From Glycine soja (taxonomy: Eukaryota; Streptophyta; Magnoliopsida; Fabales; Fabaceae), in the NCBI RefSeq assembly GCF_004193775.1, contig NC_041005.1:11224501-11288500 (forward strand): DNA of 64,000 bases. Reading direction: 5' to 3'. The notes beneath the pieces are model-generated. The model searched no databases, was not told the origin of the DNA, and was given only the letters and a program-made list of their open reading frames with translations. The position numbers and the translations under genes are program-made. Position 1 is the stretch's first letter, and every line of letters starts with the position of its first letter. Positions 12,801 through 23,502 of this stretch are shown piece by piece.

Positions 12801-13160
12801 GTGAGCTATCATGATAGAACAAGAAGGAGAGAAGAATTATTATTGTGGCCATGCCAGTGGACAATTCAAGGAAGCAGAAAAGCACTATCACACCACATTC
12901 AAAGAAGCCTTGGGGATAAAAAATGGAATAAAAAAATTTGATTTTCATTTAAGGGGACACCAGTTTCAGGTTCATATGGATAATTCATCATTTCCAAAAA
13001 TCTTGGAGTTCAAAAACAAGATGCCGCCAGATCCTCAAATCTTAAGGCTCAAGGATTGGTTCTCTAGATATGATTTTTGTGTGAAACACATCAAAGGGAA
13101 GAATAATCTGATTCCTGATTTCCTATCCAGACCAACCCACAAAATTGTTAAGGTAATAAC
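12780..13160 (+). pseudogene. Pararetroviral RNase H region
   Basis: RNase H removes the RNA strand during reverse transcription. Its acidic residues can be picked out: Asp in QTDAS, Glu in YHTTFKEALGIKNGI, Asp in VHMDNSSF and Asp in NLIPDFLSR. A TGA at 12812-12814 and a frame change break the domain just after the first Asp, with probable local loss of sequence between about 12793 and 12830. Confidence 0.78.
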
Positions 13161-14118
13161 CTCCACTCACTCCTTCCCACTGATATTCATGGCAAAACCA
13201 TTATCTGAGACAGCCAAGACTGTCAAGATGTTCCCTCCAGGACTAGTCACCCCTACTCCTGCACAAATCCTTGAATATGCCAAGTCCCATTATTTCCATT
13301 TTCTACATGAGACCATGAGGTTCAAACATACCCCAACACAAATATTTAACCCTGAAATACCCTTTGGAAGTATATTTGAATTGTTCTGTGATGTTGGGTG
13401 GGATCTGTGTGAACCAACCATCTGGGCCATCTGGTGCAACACAGTGCAGTATTCAATTCCCATCGCCATAAAACCTTTGATAACATACAACATGTTGACA
13501 GATCCATACAAAGATGAATATCTTTTATGGACGATGTTAGAATGGTTTTCTCCTTTGGCATGATGGCGTATGAAGTTAAAGCAAATTCTGGATATTGAAA
13601 GACAAAGAGGGATTTTAGAAGATCACATAGAGAATTTAGTTTCTATTGTGATTATTCATCGTCCTTATTTCATGGAACGGGGACAACTCTGGTCTAGAAA
13701 TGAAGCTCAAGTCTGGGGAACTTTTGAAGCATATCCCTTGGAAGAAAGTTATCGTCATTAGCTAGCAAGGCATCTCTGTGAGATCAATAATTACTCATAC
13801 AAGACTGTAGATCCAAATCTGCCAACTTCATCTCAAAGGCCAAAAGAAAGTTATCCTACTGATAGGATAATACCCCAGAATACTAATGATGGACAAATCA
13901 GAACAGAGTTTTATGTTCCAGAACCAGTGTTTCAAAAGGCAGAAAATTTAGCTGATGATTATTCTTCATTAGACAGAGATTGGGAAGACTATAATGCTCA
14001 ATTAATGGAGGATTTATTGCACAAGAAAAAGTATCGTTATCATCACCCAATATATGGAAGTCTCACAAGATCAGAAGTGCAAAATTACAACTTGTCATTA
14101 TCCACCAGGTCAGACTAA
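13161..14118 (+). pseudogene. Unrecognised C-terminal extension of the pararetroviral polyprotein
   Basis: After RNase H the same frame continues for about 315 codons with no domain I recognise. It is rich in aromatic residues (YFHFLHETMRFKHTP; ELFCDVGWDLCEPTIWAIWC; WTMLEWF) and then becomes charged (EDYNAQLMEDLLHKKKYRYH). Stops TGA at 13561 and TAG at 13759 interrupt it. The final TAA at 14116 is probably the natural end, because a promoter region follows. It may be a domain specific to this viral clade, or a former separate ORF. Confidence 0.5.
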
Positions 14119-14204
14119 TGTCGGATGGAAAACAGCTGTGCTGCAGCTGTACAGAGGTGTGTTGGAAGACAACTGTACAGGGGTGTGCTGTAGAGAGAGT
14201 AATC

Positions 14205-14390
14205 TTCAGGATAAGGATAACCCTTATCTTATCCTAGTTGTGTGCCACATGTCAGTAGTTTAAAGGTTGTCTTATCTTGTGACTATGCAACCTTATCTTA
14301 TCTGTAATAAAGTAGATTCTATGTTGTAATAATCTTATCTTTCCACGGATAAGATTTTGATGTTAGTTTCGAATCCTCTCCTATATAAAG
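14205..14390 (+). promoter_or_regulatory. Pararetroviral promoter: GATA-motif cluster and TATA box
   Basis: TATATAAAG at 14382-14390 is a strong plant TATA box in the viral intergenic region. Upstream, between about 14205 and 14360, GATAAG/CTTATC and related GATA motifs occur some eight times on both strands. Pararetroviral promoters drive the pregenomic RNA, and GATA elements are known activators in several of them. An AATAAA-type signal lies at about 14304 upstream of the TATA box. Activity of this fossil is untested. Confidence 0.65.
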
Positions 14391-14733
14391 AGGATGAGTC
14401 TGTATGTTAAGGCACACTAAATCAAATAATACTCTCTTCTTACTAAAATGTCTTTCTTCTAAAAGTTCTCACTTCTCTGAAACTTTGATTCATATAATGG
14501 TTATCATTTGAAACTCTCAACAGCTAGTATGCTCTACACTCGCCTCTTAGGAGGATCTTGTGTATCAGAACGCCAAATATTGGTATCAATTGGTGGGTTA
14601 TCTCTTTAGTTTATAGATATCTTGCATCAAAGTTATCCTAGACTGCTTAATGCCTTGAGTATGGCTCAACAGCATATTGGATATACTGAGATAATGGATA
14701 TTTGTAATGCTTCAAAGAGACAATCCATTTGTT

Positions 14734-14750
14734 TGGTATCAGAGCCAGGT
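14734..14750 (+). other. Met-tRNA primer-binding site of the pararetrovirus
   Basis: TGGTATCAGAGCCAGGT matches the complement of the initiator Met-tRNA 3' end used by Caulimoviridae to prime minus-strand DNA. It lies about 350 bp after the TATA box, where the leader should carry it. Viral homology stops almost exactly here, so the site marks the right-hand junction. Confidence 0.82.
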
Positions 14751-14861
14751 ATACATATTTTTTAAAATAAAAGAATCAAAAGAAAAAAAAAACTAAAATT
14801 GCGGATAAAAAAATAAAGAGAACCAAAATTATAATTTGGCCAAAAAATATATATTAAAATA

Positions 14862-14863
<2 letters not shown>

Positions 14864-14893
<30 letters not shown>
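14864..14893. repeat. (AT)n run beyond the right edge of the pararetrovirus
   Basis: A run of about 15 AT dinucleotides lies about 115 bp after the primer-binding site. Together with the TA run on the left it frames the integrated virus. Confidence 0.85.
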
Positions 14894-14896
<3 letters not shown>

Positions 14897-14999
14897 TTAA
14901 TGTTTCTATTAATTAAAATAATCTTTAAGTCAATTTGGAGAAAGCAACTTATATACTCACCAAAAAGTATTACTTCAGGATTTAAGCAAAGAAAGATGG

Positions 15000-15197
15000 G
15001 CTTATATTTCCAAGACCCGGCTGAGTTGGACAAACCGGGTTTTCGAGTGTGTCGTCGGGTCTTAGCCGCCATTTACTTTCACTCAACCGCCGACGATGAT
15101 GTTCACTTCCGGATTGTCTCCATCTCTCATGTTCCCGTATTTCATCACAAACTTTAATCGATTTTCTTCTCTATTCACAACCCCCGCTGTTAACTGG
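15000..15197 (+). other. Putative first exon / 5' leader of the TRM9-like gene
   Basis: A donor AACTG/GTAAGC at 15196-15197 ends a plausible first exon. From an ATG at 15098 it reads as a hydrophobic, Ser/Phe/Thr-rich segment resembling an organellar presequence. Joined to the strong acceptor at 15405 it is out of frame with the methyltransferase and would be a leader. Joined to a weaker acceptor at 15460 it is in frame. Confidence 0.4.
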
Positions 15198-15431
15198 TAA
15201 GCAATTATTTCCTTCTAACTTGGGAATTTGATGATTCTGACCTAAATTTTCTCACATAATCCCATTTGGTCATTTCATTACAAGTTTGCATATCTTGGTT
15301 TTGGATTTTTATATTTGTATATGAGTATGAATGAATCACTATTTGGGTTGTAGATTTTAGGCACAAATGAGAGACATCGTTTGCAAAAAATTTCTTTTTC
15401 TGTAGGTGCACTCTGGAAAACTGGCTGGTTA

Positions 15432-17189
15432 ATGATTCACAGTGTTCTAAAAGCAAGTAGGTTCCTCAATCCACGTAGAGAAACCCTTGGTTTGACTATT
15501 GCCGTTAGTGATTGTGTTTATCGTTTTGCATTTAGTTCAATGAAAGAAATCAATTGTAAAGTGGATTCTAGTTCATGTACTCTTGCCCCCAATAGGGAAC
15601 CCTGCATTACAGATTCCTTATCAGTCAGCGGGAATTGCACTACTTCATCTACGAGTGTAAAATCCACCCCTGAAATTGAAAAGAAGTATGTTCATCATGT
15701 ATATGATGCTATTGCGCCGCATTTCAGTGCCACCCGGTTCGCCAAGTGGCCGAAGGTTGCAGCATTTTTGTCATCTTTGCCTTTGGGATCTATTGTCTTT
15801 GATGCGGGATGTGGAAATGGGAAATACTTAGGTTTGAATCAGGATTGTTTTTTCATAGGATGTGATATAAGTCCTTCCTTGATTAAGATCTGCTCGGATA
15901 GAGAGCATGAAGTTCTGGTTGCGGATGCTGTGAATCTCCCTTACAGGACTGGTTTCGGCGATGTGGCAATATCTATAGCTGTGTTACATCATTTAAGCAC
16001 TGAAAATAGAAGGAGAAAGGCAATAGAAGAATTGGTCAGAGTTGTTAAAAAGGGTGGCCTTGTTCTGATTACAGTTTGGGCTGTAGAGCAAGAGGATAGT
16101 AAGCTGATTACCAAATGGACACCACTGAATGAGAAGTATGTTGATGAGTGGGTAGGACCAGGAAGTCCTCGTACTCGGGCGCCTTCATCCTCATCATTGG
16201 AAAGTATCCCCGAAAGTGAGGTGAGTCGCTCTGGTGAGCACATGGAAGTTTGCAATGAGCCACATGTATCAAGAGATTTGGAGGAAGAAAAAAATATAAA
16301 GAATCAACAGGAATACTTTGTTCCCTGGCATTTACCTTATCATCGTGCTGAAATCAGTGGTGCTTCTGCTGAAGCTCTTGCTGCTGGTCTGGCAACGAAA
16401 GATGACAACAAAGGTGCTGTGGTGTATAATCGATATTATCATGTTTTTAGTGAAGGCGAGCTTGAAAGGTAACATTCCATGGCTTAGATCTCTTTCTTTA
16501 ATTTGTCCCCATGTAGTAATTTGCTAAAGTTACTAATCAGGATTCACGTTTGGCAAGCTTGATCTTGAATGTCAATTGTGCTATGTTAGCATACTTTATA
16601 TCTGAATCTAGAAATATGGATCATGTAAAGCAGAGTTGGATAAGATGGAGACATTAGATTTGTAAAAGCTGTTCAAGGTTCAACTTAAAACTTCAAATTT
16701 GCTGCTTGAGTGTTAGTTTGTTGTCAAATGGTAATTTGTTTTCCACCCTATCAAAGAGATTGAGTTGCTACTCATTAGGGGAAAAGTTAAGGTAGAAGTT
16801 ATGATATTTTTGAAAATACAAGCTATGGTCTTTAAAAGTAACAAAGAAGGGATTGAAGTGGGCGTTGTCATGCCATCATGTGTCTTCCTTACCACTTTAT
16901 TCAATCAACTGGATCTGTAGTTGCATGACAAATTTATTATGACCTTCTTATTTATTGGTCCCCTGTTACTCTCTGTTTCAAAATAAACATTTCAAATTTG
17001 AATAGAAGAATAATTAAGAACTACGTTTTAGGTGACGTTTTATGCTTATATGCATGATGCACGAGTTCTGATTTCTAACTTATTTTTGTATCTTTTTGCA
17101 GTTTGACAACTGGAATAAACAATGCCAGAATTGTTGATCAGTTTTTTGATAAATCCAACTGGTGTATTATTCTTGAGAAGACAGTGTGA
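15432..17189 (+). CDS. TRM9: tRNA wobble-uridine (mcm5U) methyltransferase, TRM9/ALKBH8 type
   Basis: Coding exons are 15432-16468 and 17102-17189, giving 374 residues and a TGA stop. The class I SAM-dependent fold is clear: motif I VFDAGCGNGKYL, motif II FIGCDIS, then VADAVNLPYR, AISIAVLHHLST and VVKKGGLVLITVWA. The C-terminal part (WHLPYHRAEI; YNRYYHVFSEGELE; ARIVDQFFDKSNWCIILEKT) is typical of the TRM9 branch. With TRM112 this enzyme adds the last methyl of mcm5U at position 34 of certain tRNAs (family knowledge). The chosen start is the first ATG after a good acceptor at 15405. An upstream exon with its own ATG (15098-15196) could extend the N-terminus if spliced to 15461, and a later in-frame ATG at 15540 is also possible. 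Confidence 0.87.
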
Positions 17190-19359
17190 CCAAGAAAACC
17201 TTGAGGGAGTATAGCAGGCCAGAGTGTAGTATAACAACTTTTACAACATTTATCTTGCAAGTTAACTTTGTTTGGCATCTAATTTACTATCGATAAAAAA
17301 AATGGGCAGCTGCAGAACTTGGACAGAATGATTATCTGGCCATTTCATCATCCAGACCAGGTTGCATTCTTCTGGAAATCCTGATGTATTGTTTTTTTTG
17401 GGTTCTTTTTTAATTTTTTGCAAAGCCCAATTTTGGTTGTAACAATAGGGCACGAAGGATGCCACTGTTCTGCAGTGTTGGTTTTATAGCTGGGCACACT
17501 GTCTGCCCAAACAATGCTGAATATCTTTTGGCCACCTACAGGAGCATTTTTACGTCATGTATTGGACAATTCATTTGATGGTTGGATTGCACTTTTTTTT
17601 GTCGTGATCTTCGCTTTCTCTATCAGCTTCAAAGGAATTCAAACTCTTGCTGGGTTAGCTTCTAGCTCCTTTTTAAAATCCCTTTTGTGATTATGGATGG
17701 GATCAGCAGACTAGTGAGGAAGATCTTAGGATTGGTTCCCTAGTAACATAGGGTGCGTATCATTGTTGGATCCCTCCATCTAAGAACATTATGTTAGCAA
17801 TTTAAAACATGAACTTGTATTTACATGTTGAATGTGGTAACCGCAGCTTAATGTTGCCTAGACAGCAGCCATTGTTATTAGTCATGAACGTTGGATTCTG
17901 TAATTCCTTTGCTGCAGTGGCTTCTGCTAGCCAAATATCTAAGAAGCTAAACTTGACTATTGTAAACGGTCTGCACCGTTTTGGAAATTGTTTTCCCCTG
18001 CGTTTGTGCTTTAAGGTACTCGATCAGTCAATCTCAGTTGCTCTGTAGATAATGTATTTCTGTGAGCGACTTTGAATGGGAGAGATTTTCCCCACCTTTG
18101 CATGTTACACATTTTGACGTTGATGAAGGGAGAGTGCCCACCTTTGCATGTTTTCACACTAATTTTCACTTATAACTAACGACAATAAATTCATTGTTTG
18201 AGTTCTTCATTCCACTTTTAAGATAAGGAGTGAAAGGGGAATAAATTTGTTATTGTTTTAAAGATAAGGAGAAAGAACTCTGATCTGTTACTTTTGTTCT
18301 TGGTTAGTTGTTGCATGTTTTCAGTCTTTTTTTCAATAGACCCCCTTAGAATTTCACTCCTTTGAAACCCTTAAGCCTTTGTTTGCTGAAGGAGAAATAA
18401 CATGTAGAGGAAAGAAATAAGTTACAAATAAAACAAGTATGTTTAGTAGAAGAGAAATGAGGGAGTAGAGAAATAAAAATGGGACACATACTAGTTATTT
18501 CCACTTAAATCTAATATCTTTATTTACACTATATTTCTCGCTTATTTCTTTCTTTTCTTAAATATAAAAAAGGCTATAAATGAATAATAAAGTTAAGATG
18601 AGACATTTTTCTCAAATCTAACACAATTAACTCATAAGGCCATCTCCTACCCAACAATTCATTTTTTCCCCAGTTTTTGGAGTTCATGAATAGGTCTTAT
18701 TATTACACGAGATCCATGTCAAAAATTTTAAGGACCAATGCTTATAACCTGCTCTTTGAGGAGTGCTTAATAAGCACCACCACCGATAAGTTTTTAATAA
18801 GGCATGGTGTTTAATAAGAAAAGGTGAAGTCAGCACCCTCGATGAAGATGTTTTTACTATATTCTACCGTACAAGTAAATCCATTTAGAAAGATGATTTT
18901 TGAACACCTAAAATTTAAAAGCCTATTGGACACTTAACAAGTAATAAAAGAGAGAAAAATATAAGTATAATAGGTAATATAATGAGATGAGAGAGAGATG
19001 AGCATTACTTTAGTGTTTGGAAAAATGAAAATCCAAAAATCATTGCTCATCCATTTAAGTTCAACCATTAAAAAAAAAAAGAACAAGGCCACCTAAGAAT
19101 GGCATTACAAGTTCAAGCTCTTCACGTAGAGTAGAGTACATATAATGGACTGATAATTATGAAATTTGAGTTTAATTGATAGTTAATTTTGGTTAAGAAT
19201 GATTAGAATTTTTTTCACTTTACTGTTGTTTTTAATGAAATAATGAAGAAATTAATATCATTGTAAATTTTGACTAGCAGAATTCAAAAGAAGAAAATTT
19301 TAAGTGTTTTGGAGGAAAATTGAAGCAAAAATTAGAAGAAAAAACCTTAAAGAAAAGTT
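17190..19359. other. 3' region of the TRM9-like gene and intergenic DNA
   Basis: This holds the 3' UTR and AT-rich sequence. The 79-codon frame at 17809-18048 has no recognisable motif or splice context. No RNA gene or clear transposon end was recognised. Confidence 0.5.
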
Positions 19360-20019
19360 AGAGATTTGGACAGCTCGCTTAGTGCACAAGACATGTCTAG
19401 TGCATCTCCTCGCTTAACAGTTAGCTCACGCTTAGCGCGAAGAAGGCCCATGAGAAAGCCTAAAGACATGTTTAACGAGGATTCTATGCTAAGCGCGTGA
19501 TCACTGTCATTCTCGCAAAGTCCAGGCATTGCCACACTGAGCGCGTGATTACATTGCCATTCCCGTTAAGCCCATGAGTGCGCACTCAACGCGAGGTCTG
19601 CGTGGATTTTAAGCTACCTTATCTCTATAAAGGGAGTAAGAAACTGAATGGAAAGACACAACGAGTCTCAAAGCTCTCTATTGAATATATCCAAAGCTTG
19701 AACATCTCTAATAGGGGAAACCCTCCTTCTCTAGCCATTCTTCCATTCCCTTCTTTTAGCCATCCAATCCCTTCTTCTATTCACATTAGCCCTTAAAGTG
19801 TAAAGCCTCTCATGGCAATGAGAGACTAAACCTCCATTGTTGGGAGCCCGGCAAACCAACTGTTGTAATGTAACTCTTTCTTATTATCTATTTAATGTAA
19901 TCTTGTTTCTATTGCTCTTTTATGTGCCTATTTGTTTATTATGGTTTGATCATCCATATAGTGTTTAGGGGATAATGCATTGAAAAATGATTGTTTTCTA
20001 AAGAACTAGGAAAGGGCAT
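19360..20019. mobile_element. Degenerate LTR-like fragment with GCTTAGCGCG motifs
   Basis: Repeated CGCTTA / GCTTAGCGCG / GCGCGTGAT motifs, a CTATAAAGGG TATA box near 19625 and a non-coding downstream part resemble the LTR end of a soybean Ty3-type family. No coding part or second LTR is present. The Athila-like element begins at its right side. Assignment is from general resemblance. Confidence 0.35.
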
Positions 20020-21111
20020 TGATTGAGGCCGTACCCGAATCAAATAAACATTAAAAATGCAGTATCTAGGAAGTGATCCTAGGTCGTCTCCCAACAAGCA
20101 ATGATCAACCAAACGTTCATAATAGATAGTAATAAAACAGTAACCAATTGGGGGGGGGTTGTTTGTTTTTGTAAATTAAACAGCAAGCAAATTTGAATTA
20201 GAAAATAACATAATTAAAACATGTTGTTTCCCCTTGATTCACAAGCAAGTCTCTTATCCTAGGTTATGAGAATTTATCCTTAATCAATTCAATCACTTAA
20301 TCCAACCCTAAATTAAATTACTAAGCGAAAATTAACATAAGGCTGTCATTATGTGATTAAGCAACACATACACCAATTAATCATGAACGAAACTGATCAT
20401 TAAGCATGAACATAAATTAAGTGCAGAGACAATTAATCAAGCACTAAGCATGCATGGATTAATAGCAACAAATACAAAGTAATTGGTGAAGAGGAAAAAC
20501 TGATCAGAATTCAATAGTAATAACAAAACCTCAAAGAGAGTTATGCTTGATCCTCAAGAGAAGACAACACTGGAGACTTAGCCTTCCATTAATCAGCAGA
20601 AAACAAATTTTATTGCTAGGTGAATAATGCACATGAACAGTAAAAACTGAAATTGCAAAATCCTAGAATTATTCTCCTCTCCAAACGAAAAAACTCCTTA
20701 AACTAAAACCTTGGTGTTGTTATATAGGTTCTCAGCCCCAAAGCTTACAAATCTGTTTTAAGTCCAAGCCCATAAATAAAATAAAATATGGACAAGATAA
20801 GATAAGATAAGATTGGATGAAATAAAATCTAGATGAAATAAAATCCAGATGAAATAAAATCCAGATAAGATAAGATAAGATTGGATGAAATAAAATCTAG
20901 ATAAGATAAGATTTGATAAACTAAAATTGTCTGCTCTCTTCAAGTCCAAGCCCAATTGCTTATAATTCTCTTGAAATTAAATTAAAAACACAAAATTTGT
21001 CAGGTAGGCCCAAATGATAAAACTGCATAATTAATTTGACAATTAAGGTTAATCAGTAATTAAAATGGTGACAAAAAGGGTTAAGAAATAGAAGAAAATA
21101 ATGACACATCA
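20020..21111 (-). repeat. 3' LTR of the Athila-like element
   Basis: The plus-strand reading begins TGATTGAGGC and ends GACACATCA, giving TG..CA ends on the element strand as well. It contains a G-run at 20150 and a GATAAGATAAGAT minisatellite at about 20795-20920. It carries about 36 bp (near 20718-20755) absent from the other LTR. Confidence 0.8.
20785..20925. repeat. GATAAGAT / GGATGAAATAAAATC minisatellite inside the LTR
   Basis: Short units AGATAAGATAAGATTGGATG and GAAATAAAATCYAGAT alternate. The corresponding block in the right LTR (about 27412-27495) has fewer units, showing copy-number change since insertion. Confidence 0.7.
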
Positions 21112-21130
21112 AATTCCCCCACACTTAGCC
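21112..21130 (-). other. Polypurine tract of the Athila-like element
   Basis: On the element strand GGCTAAGTGTGGGGGAATT runs straight into the LTR start TGATGTG. This is the expected place for plus-strand DNA priming. The same motif recurs at 27714. Confidence 0.75.
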
Positions 21131-22640
21131 TTTTGCACTCCTAGGCAAAATTAAAAAAACAAAGCAAGGAACAAATTTAGAGACATTAAAGAGAAACAAA
21201 TAAACACAAAAACAATTACATATTTCTTAATGAATCTCAAGGAATGAAAGGAATGGGCAACATCCAACATGTAGAGAGTTAAAGAATCAAGACAGTCATG
21301 AAAATCATCCAAGCATCTCAAACATGACAAGATAGTCAATCAGCTCAAGAATGAAAAGTGATAAAGCCTCACAAGATATGCACTCTATCTCTCAAGTGTC
21401 TAGGCTACTGTTTACTCTCAGAGCACCCATGAAAACAAATACCACATAGACTTGGCAAGACTCTAAAATTGACAACCACATCACAAACAGATGCACATGA
21501 GGATCAAAAGGTCTTTTAAGGTTGTAATGGGACCAAGGACAAGGTAGAGCAAAGTATGGGATAGTAGCTAAAATCCAAAGGAATAGAGGAGCAATGGGAA
21601 ATAAGTGGGAAGTAAGAAAAAGTAGTAAACCCCAAAACCAAAATTAAAAATCAAGCATAAAAAGTAAACCCAAAACAAAATCAACCAAGTCCTCAAACCG
21701 ATCCAAGTCTTCAAACCAAGACCTCATTTATTCAACTTCATTCTTTCTTTTTTTTGGTATTTTTTTCATTTTTTTTTGTATTTTTTTTAACATGAACAGT
21801 AGCAATTGAAAGCATTTGAAAAATAAAGCAACAATTAGGCAATATATGTATATACATCAAGCATGGCCAAAATACATCATCAAGCATGGCCAACAAAAAC
21901 ATATCATCCAATGAAACATACCCCCCCCCCCACACACACACACTTATTCCCAAAACAATTCCCCAAAGATCCAAAATTCCTTAAGAGTATGGTGAAATCA
22001 TAATTTTTCACTTAAGGCTTGTAATGAGCTTCAAAACAAAGAAAGGGGAACATAGGCTCAAAGGGACTATCAAAGGAATTAATTCAAGGTAGGCTCATTT
22101 GGCTAGAGGCTTATAAGAAAAAAATGCCTAAATCATCTCCCAACATGCATGTGAAGCAAGAAGTATCAACAAGAGTCAAGCCAAGGCTATTGTGCAAGCA
22201 ATCAATGGGACAAAACACACCGAATAAAATAGATGATGATGGCTCAAATTCTCACCAAGGGTAAATCTATCACTTTCAATTTGAACTTTCAAAACTAACT
22301 TGACATATAGAGAAAAACAAGGATTTCAATTCACAAAATGCCAAGAAACTCCTATTTCAAAAACAATTACCCATTACCTATACATAACCCAAAATTCAAA
22401 GAGAAACATGCAATGTTGTACACAAAACATAAAACCAAAATAACAAAATTAATCTAGAAAAACCTAATAAAATTAAACTAGAATACCCAACAAAATTAAA
22501 GAACAATCTCCCCCGCCCCCCACACTTAAACAACACATTGTCATCAATGTAGCACAATCATAAGATCAATAACAATCAAAATAATCAATAAATTTGGACA
22601 AGTGCAATAAAAGTAAAGAAGGAGACAGAAAAGGAAAACT
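21131..22640. other. Non-coding 3' internal region of the Athila-like element
   Basis: About 1.5 kb between integrase remnant and polypurine tract has no protein-like frame. It includes a C-run plus (CA)n at 21921-21944 and a second C-rich tract near 22510. Athila elements normally have a long spacer or envelope-like ORF here; no envelope-like protein was recognised. Confidence 0.55.
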
Positions 22641-22642
22641 CC

Positions 22643-23030
22643 CTAAGTCCTGGCGGATGAGAAGTAGGGTGAAGTAAGGAGGTCTCCTCCACCACTACAT
22701 CCACTAAGGAGGGATTTGTGAGGAATGGTTTCAGCAGGTGTCCACCAAATATAATGCTTAGCATTGCTCTTAATTTTATCAGTTTGAGCTTTAGATGCTA
22801 AGGGAGGAAAAACAGAAGCAACCAAATAATTCACAATATTAGCAAACCAAGGAGTAGGGAAGGAATCAGAAATACTATACAGAATATACAAATGGTCATT
22901 TGGAAAATCATCCCGAATGGGTGAGTCCTCAGACACATGCTTAATCCTACTTAGGTGGCAGCCACGAGGTACTGCGCATCGCTCCGATCACGGATCTCCA
23001 AATCAAACTCTTGGAGCCAAAGCATCTACC
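22643..23030 (-). pseudogene. Ty3 integrase N-terminal remnant
   Basis: The segment SEDSPIRDDFPNDHLYIL followed by PWFANIVNYLVASVFPP resembles the linker between RNase H and the integrase zinc finger in Ty3 elements. The HHCC finger and catalytic core are missing, so integration function is lost. Confidence 0.65.
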
Positions 23031-23346
23031 TGATCAATCTAGGCTTTGATTCAGCCTTCTTCAACAGGTACTTCAGAGCTGCATGGTCAGTATAAACAAC
23101 AACACGAGTACCAAGTAAATATGAATGAAATTTATCAAGAGCAAAAACTATCGCTAATAGCTCTTTCTCTGTGGTAAGGTAATTTGCTTGAGCAACATCC
23201 AAAGTTCTGGAAGCATAGTAGATCACCCGAGGCAGCTTATCAATCTTTTGAGCAAGGACAGCCCCCAATGCGTAATTGGATGCATCGCACATTAGCTCAA
23301 ATGGGATTGTCCAATTAGGTGCCTGAATGATAGGGGTGGTAGTCAC
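23026..23346 (-). pseudogene. Ty3 RNase H
   Basis: Motifs include [18 protein letters not shown] (first catalytic Asp), [28 protein letters not shown] (catalytic Glu) and [13 protein letters not shown] (Asp). The frame is open across the domain but detached from RT by stops. Confidence 0.85.
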
Positions 23347-23502
23347 CGCACGCTTGAGGCAATCAAAAGCCTCTTAGCACTGGTCATCAAAATCAAACTC
23401 CACCTCCTTTTGCAGCAGATTGGATAGTGGAAGGGCTATTTTGCTAAAATCCTTGATAAAGCGCCTATAAAACCCTGCATGACTAAGAAAAGAATGAACC
23501 TC

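Larger units (their letters stand above)
7992..14750 (+). mobile_element. Endogenous pararetrovirus (Caulimoviridae), nearly one genome long, decayed
   Basis: About 6.8 kb reads in viral order: movement protein, linker/coiled coil, capsid with zinc knuckle, aspartic protease, reverse transcriptase, RNase H, a C-terminal extension, a TATA promoter and leader, and finally a Met-tRNA primer-binding site. One long polyprotein frame matches petuvirus, florendovirus or badnavirus ORF3 layouts. Florendovirus is my best guess because it is the common endogenous group in dicots. There is no integrase, as expected of this family, so insertion was passive. The copy is broken by in-frame stops at 8329, 9544, 9832, 11365, 12244, 13561 and 13759, by frame changes near 8880, 9350 and 12370, and by a lesion near 12800. 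It cannot encode a functional polyprotein as it stands. Both sides carry AT-dinucleotide runs. Confidence 0.88.

Noticed and set aside
14571..14596. An earlier TTGGTATCAATTGGTGG taken as the viral primer site
   Set aside because: It matches the Met-tRNA complement for only a few bases; the full TGGTATCAGAGCC match is at 14734.
17809..18048. Possible small gene downstream of the TRM9-like gene
   Set aside because: No motif; more likely 3' flanking sequence.
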